DNA of 64,000 bases from Apostichopus japonicus (Eukaryota > Echinodermata > Holothuroidea > Aspidochirotida > Stichopodidae), in NCBI RefSeq assembly GCF_037975245.1, contig NC_092568.1:30767501-30831500 (forward strand), in the 5' to 3' direction. Of the stretch, positions 50,801 through 63,719 are shown piece by piece (position 1 is the stretch's first letter; each line of letters opens with the position of its first letter). The notes below the pieces were generated by a model. The model was not told the DNA's origin, did not search any database, and was given only the letters and a program-made list of their open reading frames with translations. The translations under genes and the position numbers were made by a program.

Positions 50801-53800
50801 CTTATAACTTTCTCTTGTACCTGTGTAGCGAGGTCTCAACCTTAACGGCAGCTCATCAGAAATGTGTTTTTTTTTTCTTAAATTGATATTGATTGCCAGT
50901 TTCTCTTCTTTGGTACTCACAGGTCTACTGACGGGTGTGGTGGTGGACTCCGGGGACGGGGTCACTCACATCTGTCCGGTATATGAAGGGTTCTCTCTTC
51001 CCCATCTCACTAGACGTCTAGATGTGGCAGGACGGGACATTACCAGATATCTTATCAAGGTACCAAAGATATACCAGACTTAACACTTCTAAACTCTCTG
51101 TTAAGTCTTTCATATTTCTATCAATGTCGGGACATTTCTCAAATATTACCGTACCCCGTTTCAAAGGCAAATTTTGTTTAATATGAAAGCATACTATGTT
51201 AGCCATTTGATATACAAGGAGTAGCAATCTTTGCAGGTAACAGAATCTCTTTCACTGAGATCACATATATTCCCACATGTTTTTAGTTTTTCTGACTATT
51301 TTTTGCAACCAGACTGTTTTGACTCCATGCTTAATGATGACTTTTATCCACAAAATATGATGATTAGTGAATGCAAATCAAAGTGCTGAAGGCATGAGTC
51401 TTTGTACAAAAGACATGAGTCAATCCATTGATTAGAGCAAAAATAGACGTGCAACTAATTCCTGTGAAAGGATTGATTTCTTTTATGTTTAATTGAGGGT
51501 CTCTGCCAAATTCTTAAAACTCTCTCTCTCTGGGCACACGAACATGAGAATAGTTAGATATTTACTTAACTTTGGTAGAAATTTCTCTAAATGAGTCCCA
51601 AATGAACAATACAGTAACAAATATTGCAAGTCGTTCGATTTGCAGGCTTTGTGAAGATACTTAAATATAGTACAAGGATATACTGCATGTGTGGGTGATG
51701 CCGGAAGTTGTGAAGCATTGGATGTAGTGTTACATACTGAAGAGTGTATTGAAGCATAATCACAGAGTGTCTCAGACTTGGGATATAATATTTGGAAAGT
51801 TACAACAAAACCAATGACCATTATTAATAATCATGCAACCTCTATGTACAGTCAGATTCTTTTTTTTTCATTTCCTGGCTTTAATGCACACACCCAAAAT
51901 ATCAGCTACTGATTTAGTTAATCAACAAATCTTTGTTGTCATGGAAACACCAAAAGCTGTGTACGTAACAACGTTGTGTTTTCTTCTTTCTTTTTTTCTT
52001 TCCGTCAGCTTCTCCTCCTCCGTGGTTACGCATTTAATCAATCCGCTGATTTTGAGACCGTTCGTGTGATGAAAGAGAAACTGTGTTATGTTGGGTAAGT
52101 CCTAAATATGTGGACGTGAAGAGTCAGTGACTTTCTTAGGCTCATACAGGACAATTTTTCCGTTTAACATTGCCTCAGTGTCTTGGTTAAATCTGTCATG
52201 GACTGGTTGTTGAGGAAGTGCCTATCGAGAGAAAAGTCTAGGGACCACAGTACAGTATATAAAGAAACTGTACCAATATCAATCCCTAAGACTCGAAACT
52301 CTGTGGTTTCATTTAAAAACACAGCCTCTGAAGAAGATCATGCTAGGATCGAAACGTCAGGCCCTCTTACTTTTACACATGGTTTTATTTCAGGATGGGA
52401 ACAACCCGGTACATAGCGATACACCACAACACAAATATGTAGAGTAATATTAAATACAGATCAACTTCGGTCATTAAAGAGATAAATACGCTGAAAAGGC
52501 AACCCATTCAGATACAAAACTTACATGATAATTTCATGACAAACATGGGCCTTTCCCAACCCACCCCCCTCCCACCCATTTTTTTTTGGCTATGTCTCTG
52601 AGCACTGGAAAAGTCAGTGCTTTACATGCACAGATTGATTTACCCTGGAGGAAGGAAATAATGAAGTATTTTGTTTTAATCTGTTGAACCTTTTCAGATA
52701 CGATATTGTAAGGGAACAGCAGTTAGCCACAGAGACGACCACATTGGTTGAGAATTACACAGTGAGTATCCCTATCATTGGTATGACAACTGTAAGGCAC
52801 CAATCATCGTTAAAGGTGCAGTTTGGACCTGTTTGAGTTTCCCGGTTACACTGTACATCGATATCAAATGTGCTTAGTGAAAGTCACCAGGAGAAGGGGA
52901 ACATGTTCATGTTGTAGTGGGTAACCTTTGTAAAATTAACATACAAAGATCAGCTTAGTTGGTTCTATGCATGCAGGGACAGCAAATAGGTTACAGATTG
53001 GAAACCCCTTATGTACCAAAGAACTGTTATGTGAAATATGAATATTAATAAGTTAATTTGGCATATTCAATCTAAAGTGACTCATTGAACAACAACAATG
53101 ACTTCATGGTGATAACAACTATAACAATAGCATCAAAAGCAGCAATGTTGTGCCAGAATGCCAAGCTGATATACCTATGATATAAAAACAACCAGATGGC
53201 TTTTCTGACCAACAATATCGTAGTTTCCAGCCTGTTCATCGTTTGCTAATGAAAATTGTGTTGCAAGACACTGTCACGTCTTTTATAAGAGGGGAATAAC
53301 TTTTTCTATGTCCCGTAGCAAATCGCTAAGCAAGATGGGCAAATTGCAACACAGGTTCAATTATATAGCAGTTTTTTGTTCACAGATGCAAGATTGTTTC
53401 AGTAATTTCATAAACCTAAAAGATTGCTACAAGGAATTTGAAAACTACACTTTCCCCTGATAAGTCTACCTGACATTTGATGATGCTCTGATATAGAGAG
53501 CTGATTCTGTATCAGTCATGTTCCACCCATTCAGTAGTAGTAGGTGGTCATATAAGGTTTACATCTAGATGTTGTAGATGATTTTTCTACGAGTGCACCA
53601 TAATTTGACCAGCTTACGAGCCATAGTTTTTAACCCTGATAACAGTCATACATCTTTGTAAGATGTAATCTTTGTTTATATTTCTTAACATACATAATTA
53701 AATCTGCTTAAAGTTTATACTCTAAATGTAAAACAAAACTGCATAATTACAACTATATGCTACAGCTGACAGTATTGTTAGTTACCATAGCAACCAGACT

Positions 53801-56002
53801 CCTTGCTTGATGATGACTTTATCCACAAAAGATGATGATCCGTGAATACAAATCATTATCCCTCTATGAAGTGCTGAAGGCAAGATGTTCGTCTATCCAA
53901 TGCAATGAGCGAAAATTGGAAAATGCTATGACTTTACTTTGTGAGTTTTAATCCTTAGAACTGTGCAAGTGATATATGATGTCCGTCTAGGAATTTATGA
54001 AATGAAAAGTTCAAATGTTTGCAAACCCAATGTTTGTGAAAACTTCCATAGGGATAGTTGAATAATTTGTTACATATCCCGGTAGGAGCGATAGTATTAA
54101 TAGTTTAAGATGCTAAGCAACCATTTCTGTTTGTGGAGAGTGCAACAATAGGTTGTTGACAACCCTCCCAGTACAGTTTGAAGTTGATTATGATTGCTTG
54201 CGAAATGGAGAATATCAGTAACTGTAGTAAGACATATTGTTCGGATCTACTCCTGGATGTCAGACTCAATTCTGCTCCAGTTTTGCCAGGACTTCACCCC
54301 ACCGTTGATCATATGCTATATCTCATTACCTTATCGAGTAAGAGATTCACAAATTAATAATGTTCAAAGATAATGATGATGGTATCATTGGTTGATTTTG
54401 AACGTCATTTGTTTTCCCTTCAGCTACCCGATGGTCGTATCATCAAGGTAGGGGGTGAACGATTTGGCGCCCCAGAAGCACTCTTCCAGCCTCATCTCAT
54501 CAATCTGGAGTGCCTGGGCATCTCTGAGTACCTTTTCAGTACCATCCAGGCTGCTGACATCGACACCAGGCCCGAGTTCTACAAACACATAGTTCTTTCA
54601 GGTGGTACCACCATGTTCCCAGGTTTTCCATCCAGATTAGAAAGGGAATTGAAACAGCTCTACCTGGAGAGGGTACTCAAAGGAGACACTACCAGACTCT
54701 CGGTGAGTAACCAGAATCTAGGTCAAGAGCGTAGTCGCTTGGCGTCATGAATCACGTTAGGTAGCTGTGCTGGAGACACTAAGATACCATGCATTGTTAT
54801 GTTAAAAGATAACATTGTGCATGTTACTGTGAGGAAACTTCAATTTAAAGAACTAGCTATGTTTTGTCACCTGGCCTGTCTATAAAATACAAATTGGGCG
54901 CAAAGGTAACCTTAACACACTTGTCACATTATTGGTGTTCCACCTGGGTTAAGTTGAAAGCTATAAAACCACACAGGTATGTATGGATGTCGAGACCGAC
55001 TTGCATTGACGATTATACCTCACATCCAGGAGCAGTCAACTATCATTTCGAAACATTTGGAAGTTTTACGATATGGAAGACCCTTTCTAAAAGAGCATAA
55101 CCTTGGATTGGTTCTAAACACAAAACTGTGCTTTAATATGATCTGCTCAAAGTTTGAACCCTTAACCACTCAGATAGTTGGTTTCTTTGATGGCCATTGG
55201 CACTCAGCAACCCTGCTCATGCAGAAATTTGGGACGTAGCTCTTCAGACAGGCAAAACCAGAAATGGTCACTTGAAAAACAATGTTACAGTTTTTTAACT
55301 ATTGCTTGCATACACAACCCCTCTATGATGCTAGGTCTCAGTGTATACAGTAACACTCTATTAAGTTGACCCTTAGAATACAGACTCCTTGCTTGATGAT
55401 GACTTTATCCACAAAAGATGATGATCCGTGAATACAAATCATTATCCCTCTATGAAGTGCTGAAGGCAAGATGAGTCTAAGGTGTGAGAGGGCTGTGTCC
55501 TGAAAATGACCTTTCGCTCGTAGGTGGGAGGGGGCGCGTGGTGGGTGGGTTGTATCCATGGCTCGGTAGACACAGAGCTAGACTGCTGTAGAAAACATAA
55601 TTTTTAGCGCTCATTGACCAAAACTGACAAGATTAATGATTAATTACTTAGTTCTCGTCACAAACTTTCTTTTATTGATGAGAATTTCAGTAAGTTTCCG
55701 TTTTAATTTAATTTTGCCTATTTTGTGTGTCACAGTGCTTGTTCATTATTTTCAATTATGATTATTATTATTATTTTTTTATGTTCTCTTTATATGTAAG
55801 TATCATGCTGTTTATCTCCATCTCAATCTTATAGAAATTCAAGCTACGAATTGAAGATCCACCTCGTCGTAAACACATGGTCTTCCTGGGCGGGGCAGTG
55901 CTCGCAGACATCATGAAGGACAAAGAATCATTCTGGATTTCAAGGGCAGAGTATCTAGAGAAGGGCCTCAAGTGCCTGGAAAAGTTAGGAATTAAAGTGT
56001 AG
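44887..56002 (+). CDS. ACTR2: Actin-related protein 2 (Arp2/3 complex subunit)
   Basis: Nine coding exons: 44887-44934, 45927-46037, 49413-49628, 50326-50398, 50923-51059, 52009-52094, 52698-52761, 54424-54702 and 55835-56002. All are GT-AG and in phase (1182 bp, 393 residues plus TAG; human ARP2 is 394). Arp2 with Arp3 forms the first two subunits of the branched actin filament nucleated by the Arp2/3 complex, in the cytoplasm at the cell cortex. Visible motifs are the phosphate-1 loop [16 protein letters not shown] (8-23), the phosphate-2 loop DSGDGVTH (158-165), the adenosine loop GGTTM (305-309) and the C-terminal [21 protein letters not shown] block. Thr237/Thr238, whose phosphorylation primes vertebrate Arp2, are conserved in [12 protein letters not shown]. 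No lesion is seen. The introns hold a hAT-like MITE (intron 3), a hammerhead motif (intron 6) and three copies of a repeat of about 90 bp (introns 5, 7, 8); other intronic sequence shows nothing recognisable. Confidence 0.97.
49911..50100. mobile_element. Small hAT-like MITE in ACTR2 intron 3
   Basis: The left end CAGGAGTTCTTAA and the reverse complement of the right end CAGGGATTCTCAA match at 10 of 13 positions, the CAGGG-TTCTCAA style of hAT elements. The flanking octamers CTCAATAG (49903-49910) and CTCTGTAG (50101-50108) agree at six of eight positions, consistent with an aged 8-bp target duplication. The element is 190 bp, with no coding capacity. Confidence 0.75.
51310..51398 (+). repeat. 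Dispersed repeat of about 90 bp, diverged copy (ACTR2 intron 5)
   Basis: Related to the identical pair at 53795 and 55381: it shares the CAGACT start, TTAATGATGACTTTTATCCAC, GATGAT and AAAGTGCTGAAGGCATGAG, with small gaps. Confidence 0.75.
52328..52358 (+). ncRNA. Minimal hammerhead-ribozyme motif, Penelope-like-element type (ACTR2 intron 6)
   Basis: CTGAAGA, stem II GATCAT-GCT-AGGATC (one A.G mismatch), GAAAC, GTC, with an intact catalytic core. The downstream flank GCCCTCTTACTTTTACAC is shared with the copy at 15110. It lies on the sense strand of the ACTR2 transcript, within an intron. No reverse-transcriptase frame is nearby. Confidence 0.75.
53795..53887 (+). repeat. 93-bp repeat, copy 1 of an identical pair (ACTR2 intron 7)
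   Basis: CAGACTCCTTGCTTGATGAT through GCTGAAGGCAAGATG is identical, base for base, to 55381-55473. Its flanks differ from that copy. Confidence 0.9.
55381..55473 (+). repeat. 93-bp repeat, copy 2 of an identical pair (ACTR2 intron 8)
   Basis: An exact copy of 53795-53887, about 1.6 kb away and separated by ACTR2 exon 8. The sequences on either side are unrelated. Confidence 0.9.
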
Positions 56003-58194
56003 AGTATGGGGGTAGTCATGGACCTTTTTTACTTTATGGAGCAAGTACACCAAAGGTGCTCATTGTGGGCCACTACACATTGAGTAGTAATCTCAAGTCC
56101 AAGTGGTTGATAAGACCAACCAGGGTGGATTTATGTGTATTTTGCTTTCTTTCTGTAAAAAACGCACTCGGTTGATAAACATTATGATTTTGAATCTCTG
56201 TGGAAGGTCATTGACCAATAATAGAACACCCCCACATTCCATAGACTATAGTTGAAGCACGCTGATTTAGGTAAGGACTGAACCTTACTGGAAGGGTTGG
56301 AGGTGAATGAAGGCTTTTTAATGGAGAGAATCTGACCTTGGTTGTTGTTGACATTAAAAGGTGCAATCTGAGGTATACTTAGAGTATAAATTAGGGTCTA
56401 TTAATAACCTCCCCCCCCCCCTGCACATCCCTTTGTGCAACATACCAATGGCTTTTGAATACTTACTTGTATACCCATCCATTAACTGTTAAATGGTATA
56501 ATATACTAGAACGTACACATGTGAATTGTGCTTACTGATCACTAGTGAAAGAGGTAACTAAGGTTAACAGCAATATAATTGTATATATAGCCACAGATTT
56601 AGTTGATTAGATTGTATTATGCAGAGATAACTCAGAGATCTTCAAACCCTCACTGTATGAATTAATCTCAATAAATAACTCTTATTTGGGAAACATCTGA
56701 ACATGAGTGAAACTTTTTCTTTATTATGGCTTAATAAAGAAAATAATGGAAAAGAAAACCTTGTCAGATATGCTGAAATTGCCACAAAGTTGAAAACCTT
56801 CAAACAACAAATAAAGGTCAAAATAGGAGCAAATTGTTTTTTTTTGACAATGTGGAATATATTGTTGCATTATATTCATAACTTTGTGAAGCACTTTGTG
56901 TCTGTTGATAAACATCAAGTGATACTTCCTATTGTGTTACAGTCCTTATAAAGTTATACTGAGGGCAGACTGGATGTTATGTTCTCCACATGGCATAATC
57001 AGTTGGTCATCAAAAGTTTTAGGTCAATGGTTAACAATTTTGTAATTTTTATGGACCAATGTACCATTTTCTTTGTCTTCAAGATGCCACAAGTTATATG
57101 ACATTTGCAGTGGAAATCTTTTTTTTTCATATTTTTTTGGGGGGGAGCGCTCAATATTAAAAACACTTTGAAAGTTTGCTCCATTCTTTAAAATAAAGAT
57201 TGCTCAAACATTTTCTTACCAGGTTTAAATTGATTTAACCAGGTCTCTTGTTCGGGGCATACCGTTGTAATTGTAATCTCTCTTAAAAGATGATAAGCTT
57301 TCTTGATTTAAACGTAGTTTGGTTCTGAATCATCGTAAGGAATGTCTGAGACAATCAAAAGTGCTTTAGAACTGCTCTGGAAATGCACTTAGTAGGGACA
57401 TTTTTACAGTCTCTATAGATTTGACTGTTATGTAATTGGTAGTAGGGGGTAATAGGTACAGGAAAGTTTAGAAAGGCCTACTAACCAAACCATATCCCTT
57501 TATGGTTGTTTTTTTTTCTTCTTCTTCTTCTTTACCATCTCCAGAATCTACAAGGTATTGATAAAGAATGAGAAATATATTGTATAAATGAAGTCAGTGC
57601 TTATAGTGTACAGATTCGGGGTAGGTGGCACAAATAAGAAAGAAAAAAAAGATTTGGAGCACTTTATCTTTGGATGCCATTTTTGTTTTCTGCTCATTTT
57701 TATACCAAAATCATGTATAAGGCATGAAACGGATAGTTTCACCCTCTAATGGAAAGTTTAGTATTTTAAAGGAAAAATGTATTGTATTGTTAGACTTTTG
57801 CAAAACTATTAAATTTACTATTAAAATTCGACTTCATCTTGGTATTCATATTTATTGTCTCTTTATGTGAATTTTGGACCTCTCACCCTCCCCCAGCATC
57901 CACCCACTATAATAAGAGTTTCCCTTTGTATAAGCACATTGTATGGTATGAAGTTTATACCATGATATTGCAATTAACATCTTGCGTACATTTTCATGAG
58001 AAAGTCTACTGTCATACTAGAACACAGAACTAGTACACTAAACACAGGGCAGTCAGCGAGATTTCTCCAAGTTCCTTCTCCAGACGATTCCACTGAGACG
58101 GCCATTGACCTTTTGATCTTGACTGACCGATTGGTTTACCACATCTCCACCAAAAGCAATGGCATTCCGGAACATTTCAGCATTTTTGTATGTT
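56003..58194. other. ACTR2 3' untranslated region and flank
   Basis: A candidate poly(A) signal AATAAA at 56670-56675 lies about 670 bp after the stop codon and is probably the end of the ACTR2 transcript. Beyond it there is no recognised frame. A (TTC)n microsatellite lies at about 57516-57534. Confidence 0.5.
56670..56675 (+). terminator. Candidate ACTR2 polyadenylation signal
   Basis: AATAAA within 'ctcaataaataac', the first good hexamer downstream of the ACTR2 stop codon that I noticed. Other hexamers in the AT-rich flank are possible. Confidence 0.4.
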
Positions 58195-58500
58195 ACATAT
58201 GTAATTATGTGTGCTGCATTCATGGCTATTATATCTGTGTGTTGCAATCTTGGCTATTACATATGTGTTCTGCCTTCTTGGCTGTTAGATAAGTGTGCTG
58301 CAATCTTGGCTATTACATCTGTATGCTGCCTCCTTGGCTATTAGATCTGTATTTTACAGTTTTGACTAATAGATCTGTGTGCTGCAGCTTTGATATTAGA
58401 TGTGTGTGCTGCAATTTTGGCTATCCACTGCCCTGTTGGCTACTATACTAGATACATGTGCTGCCCTGTTGGCTATAAGATCCCTGCCCTGTTGGCTTAA
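58195..58500. repeat. Degenerate minisatellite, unit about 30 bp, about 9-10 copies
   Basis: Units follow TCTGTGTGCTGCAATCTTGG then CTATTACA with considerable drift. Later units shorten to 'CCCTGTTGGCTATAAGAT'. Confidence 0.8.
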
Positions 58501-58727
58501 GATATTTGCATGCAGATATTTGGAGATGCCATGTTTCAAGGTTTCACCTCGAGAAGGTTTCACCTCTAGGGACTATTGACATTCCAAAAATCCATCAAGC
58601 ATCTTGTTCTTTTATATGGGGCATCCTAAGAGAATCATTCCATCTGCATTTCTTGAGATGAAAGAGGTTTCCAGACTTGTTGAGCAACCCACAAACTAAG
58701 GGTGAAGATTGCACAAGTTACATCATG

Positions 58728-59172
58728 GGTGGCAAACTCCTATTAGAGTATATCAATCAGTCTGCATGTTCTCCTTACAGGAAAAGTGCCAACATGCAGT
58801 ACGAAAACATCTTTTTTGATACGTTATCAATCAGGATATGGTTTCTTTTGTCTTGCATGTTGAAGAAATAAATGGAAGTACATGTGGTGCAAAAATTGGG
58901 TCAATTGAGGCAATATTAGACCCCCTTTAGGCCTCCCAGGAGCAGGTATGATAATTGTTTACTACTGAGTGAAGAGGTCTGTTTACAAGTGACGAAAACT
59001 TCCGGCTCGGATAGCAAAAAATCTGCAAGGTCATGATACAGAAATTTAAAGTGCCATGAAAGGCCAACTTGTCAGCTATCCAGTGATGGGCAGCTTTTAG
59101 CTAGTGAGAACTTCTACCTAGACTAGACTTTAGTGTGTAAGTCAATGGGGCTTTTAATGGGCGTATGCTACC
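58728..59172 (-). mobile_element. Diverged inverted copy of the TTAA-type MITE
   Basis: The reverse complement runs from GGGTAGCATACGCCCATTAA (inner end, 59172) to GGAGTTTGCCACC (58728). It aligns along its whole length with 59188-59654 but carries many substitutions and small indels. Only 15 bp separate the two, so they form a large imperfect palindrome. It lacks flanking TTAA. Confidence 0.9.
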
Positions 59173-59183
59173 CTGGGATCTTT

Positions 59184-61451
59184 TTAAGGTAGCATACGCC
59201 CATTAAAAGCCCCATTGACTTACACACTAAATCACAAAAGTAATGTGGTCTCTAAGTCTAGATAGAAGTTTTCACTAGCTTAACGCTACCCATCACCGGA
59301 TAGCTGACAAGTTGGCCTTTCATGGCACCATCAATTTTCCGTACCATGACCATGAAAATTTTTTGCTATCCGAGCCGGAAGTTTTCGTCACTTGTAAACA
59401 AACCTCTTCACTCAGTGGTAAACAAATTTCCTACGCTGCTCCTGGGAAGCCTAAAGGGGTCTAAAATTGCCTCAATTGACCCAATTTTTTCACCACATGT
59501 ACTTCCATTCATGCTCTTCAACATGAAAGCCACAAAAAACTAGATTATGATTGATAACAGGTCACAAAAGATGTTCTCCTGCTGCTTTTTGGCACTTTTC
59601 CTGAGGGAGAACAATCGAGCGGATTGATATAGACTCTAATAGGAGTATGCCACCTTAAGTGAGAGTTGAATTTTTTTTTTTTTTCCAAAATGATACTTTT
59701 CATAGTCGTCACAATATAAACCACAACAGAATTATATGCAATTATCATTTTAGGTCCATAAAGATGTATTTTCAGAGATTTCAGTATGCACGGTGCAGTG
59801 TGTAAATACACATATGAGCAATACTGTGTAAGCAGTAACCAGGTCTATGTCTGCAACAACACTTCCAGTCACCAATTTTGATAAGCTTGACCAATTTGGG
59901 TGCATCTATGATTCTTGCAGGTATTATTGGTATCCCTGATCACAATCCACTTGGTCTGGCTTGCCCTACCTGCAGAAACATCATCCATAGAAGGGTTAGC
60001 GGTGAGGGCTTTTTCGTCTCTGGCTCTGAAAAGTGATGAAAACTACTTTTGTTTAGCTCAGCAGATTCCTCACAAACTGACCCACAGGACATACCCCAAT
60101 GTATTCCTGAACTGTTTGGAACATGTTAAACTGATATTGCATGTCACTCCAGTGCAACTGTTAAGTTACTAAGAATAAAAGAAGAGAATTGAAGGTGTTC
60201 TTTGCCAAAACTGGATCATCGGGATTTGTAAACAACAGCCTCACTGTAACAGTATTACAGCAGTCAAAAGGAAAGCTTACTGGAATGCTATCTAGATACA
60301 CTGTTCACCTCAATAGCATATCCAGTCCATTTAAAGGTTTGTGCATAGGTTGTTACAATGTATTAAAGACAGTTATAAGAGAAGAGAGGTGGATAGGGGG
60401 GCATATTTCATGATAAAACATTCAAATTTGTTGCTCGGCAGAGAACAACAACGTCAAATTACCTTATTCTCCATTGGTGGCAAGCACTGGTTCCTATAGT
60501 TACTACAGTAGATCTCCCATGGAAGCATCAGGATATCTCTTTCTGCTGTCAGAGTTGTTTGGGATTTGTTGTTACCTCATCTAACCAGTTGAGTCCATTG
60601 ATACCACACCCATTCAAAGTATATCGCTGTGCATGCTGAGGACTTAGCACATCAACTTTCTCTGAAATTGACAAAACAACAGAAAACTAATGAGGAGTGA
60701 ATAGGCTCAAAACCCCCTTGATGCACATTGGCAGAAGCAGAATATGCATACCTTTGTGGATTATTTGCTAAATAAGACTCAAAACATTCTCTGTGCAAGG
60801 TATTAACCCTCAGCAGCCACTCCACTTAGGATACAGACCTCATACAACATTGTGCTACAGCTGGTGTAGACTTGGTCTAGGATACTAACGTAGCGCCATT
60901 ATGAACCTGAGGCCTAGGCCTAAGCTAACAACATTAGGGGTATTTCATGCATTGAAACTGAGTTTTTGTCCTTAGTTAAACACCAGGTACTTCCAGCTTT
61001 AGCAAAAATAACCTAAAGTATGATTACCATGTAATTTAGGTGCCCACAGATGTCAAATTTCACTGAACTTAGTCGTTCATGTCACACACACTGCAGCCTT
61101 TTTGGTCTGATTCTGAGGGATTTTGAATTTCGTGCATTTGGCACCTACTTAGCAGCTTCAAGGCAGGAATCATACTACGGAAGCTTTGGTAGGTCAAGGC
61201 TTAATGACCCAATAGTTTATTGGGGAGGAAAACTGGTTAGAAATGCTCAGAAGGCTGTTCTAGTCTAATGTATGAACACGCACATGCTCTTTGTGGTACT
61301 TTAAGGCTGTAATACTAATTTATGCGTAAAAATCACCCAAGCGTGAAATTTTCTGACGTTTGCTTGAAAACCATTTTTACACACCATAGCAACTACTTTG
61401 ATCCAAAATTGGGACTTCTAGCACTTAAAATGAAAAATTTGGCATTTTTGC
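59184..61451 (+). repeat. Tandem repeat unit 1 (2,268 bp)
   Basis: Begins at the MITE's TTAA. It is followed at an exact 2,268-bp offset by a second copy; all open frames in it recur unchanged in unit 2. The non-MITE part (about 59659-61451) has no recognised gene. Two exon-like pieces are bounded by splice-like signals: + strand from about 59922, with IPDHNPLGLACPTCRN after a TTGCAG, and - strand from about 60661 down to 60580, with LSPQHAQRYTLNGCGINGL between TTTCAG and GTAACA. Both could be chance. Confidence 0.95.
59188..59654 (+). mobile_element. TTAA-flanked MITE (piggyBac- or Kolobok-like), copy in repeat unit 1
   Basis: The ends GGTAGCATACGCC and (reverse complement of the right end) GGTGGCATACTCC are terminal inverted repeats. 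TTAA sits directly outside both (59184-59187, 59655-59658). 467 bp, non-coding. Short low-quality frames inside carry no family signal. Confidence 0.85.
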
Positions 61452-63719
61452 TTAAGGTAGCATACGCCCATTAAAAGCCCCATTGACTTACACACTAAAT
61501 CACAAAAGTAATGTGGTCTCTAAGTCTAGATAGAAGTTTTCACTAGCTTAACGCTACCCATCACCGGATAGCTGACAAGTTGGCCTTTCATGGCACCATC
61601 AATTTTCCGTACCATGACCATGAAAATTTTTTGCTATCCGAGCCGGAAGTTTTCGTCACTTGTAAACAAACCTCTTCACTCAGTGGTAAACAAATTTCCT
61701 ACGCTGCTCCTGGGAAGCCTAAAGGGGTCTAAAATTGCCTCAATTGACCCAATTTTTTCACCACATGTACTTCCATTCATGCTCTTCAACATGAAAGCCA
61801 CAAAAAACTAGATTATGATTGATAACAGGTCACAAAAGATGTTCTCCTGCTGCTTTTTGGCACTTTTCCTGAGGGAGAACAATCGAGCGGATTGATATAG
61901 ACTCTAATAGGAGTATGCCACCTTAAGTGAGAGTTGAATTTTTTTTTTTTTTCCAAAATGATACTTTTCATAGTCGTCACAATATAAACCACAACAGAAT
62001 TATATGCAATTATCATTTTAGGTCCATAAAGATGTATTTTCAGAGATTTCAGTATGCACGGTGCAGTGTGTAAATACACATATGAGCAATACTGTGTAAG
62101 CAGTAACCAGGTCTATGTCTGCAACAACACTTCCAGTCACCAATTTTGATAAGCTTGACCAATTTGGGTGCATCTATGATTCTTGCAGGTATTATTGGTA
62201 TCCCTGATCACAATCCACTTGGTCTGGCTTGCCCTACCTGCAGAAACATCATCCATAGAAGGGTTAGCGGTGAGGGCTTTTTCGTCTCTGGCTCTGAAAA
62301 GTGATGAAAACTACTTTTGTTTAGCTCAGCAGATTCCTCACAAACTGACCCACAGGACATACCCCAATGTATTCCTGAACTGTTTGGAACATGTTAAACT
62401 GATATTGCATGTCACTCCAGTGCAACTGTTAAGTTACTAAGAATAAAAGAAGAGAATTGAAGGTGTTCTTTGCCAAAACTGGATCATCGGGATTTGTAAA
62501 CAACAGCCTCACTGTAACAGTATTACAGCAGTCAAAAGGAAAGCTTACTGGAATGCTATCTAGATACACTGTTCACCTCAATAGCATATCCAGTCCATTT
62601 AAAGGTTTGTGCATAGGTTGTTACAATGTATTAAAGACAGTTATAAGAGAAGAGAGGTGGATAGGGGGGCATATTTCATGATAAAACATTCAAATTTGTT
62701 GCTCGGCAGAGAACAACAACGTCAAATTACCTTATTCTCCATTGGTGGCAAGCACTGGTTCCTATAGTTACTACAGTAGATCTCCCATGGAAGCATCAGG
62801 ATATCTCTTTCTGCTGTCAGAGTTGTTTGGGATTTGTTGTTACCTCATCTAACCAGTTGAGTCCATTGATACCACACCCATTCAAAGTATATCGCTGTGC
62901 ATGCTGAGGACTTAGCACATCAACTTTCTCTGAAATTGACAAAACAACAGAAAACTAATGAGGAGTGAATAGGCTCAAAACCCCCTTGATGCACATTGGC
63001 AGAAGCAGAATATGCATACCTTTGTGGATTATTTGCTAAATAAGACTCAAAACATTCTCTGTGCAAGGTATTAACCCTCAGCAGCCACTCCACTTAGGAT
63101 ACAGACCTCATACAACATTGTGCTACAGCTGGTGTAGACTTGGTCTAGGATACTAACGTAGCGCCATTATGAACCTGAGGCCTAGGCCTAAGCTAACAAC
63201 ATTAGGGGTATTTCATGCATTGAAACTGAGTTTTTGTCCTTAGTTAAACACCAGGTACTTCCAGCTTTAGCAAAAATAACCTAAAGTATGATTACCATGT
63301 AATTTAGGTGCCCACAGATGTCAAATTTCACTGAACTTAGTCGTTCATGTCACACACACTGCAGCCTTTTTGGTCTGATTCTGAGGGATTTTGAATTTCG
63401 TGCATTTGGCACCTACTTAGCAGCTTCAAGGCAGGAATCATACTACGGAAGCTTTGGTAGGTCAAGGCTTAATGACCCAATAGTTTATTGGGGAGGAAAA
63501 CTGGTTAGAAATGCTCAGAAGGCTGTTCTAGTCTAATGTATGGACACGCACATGCTCTTTGTGGTACTTTAAGGCTGTAATACTAATTTATGCGTAAAAA
63601 TCACCCAAGCGTGAAATTTTCTGACGTTTGCTTGAAAACCATTTTTACACACCATAGCAACTACTTTGATCCAAAATTGGGACTTCTAGCACTTAAAATG
63701 AAAAATTTGGCATTTTTGC
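61452..63719 (+). repeat. Tandem repeat unit 2 (2,268 bp)
   Basis: Nearly identical to unit 1. The only difference I noticed is TATGAACACG (unit 1, about 61271) versus TATGGACACG (unit 2, about 63539). It contains its own MITE copy at 61456-61922 with TTAA on both sides. Confidence 0.95.
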
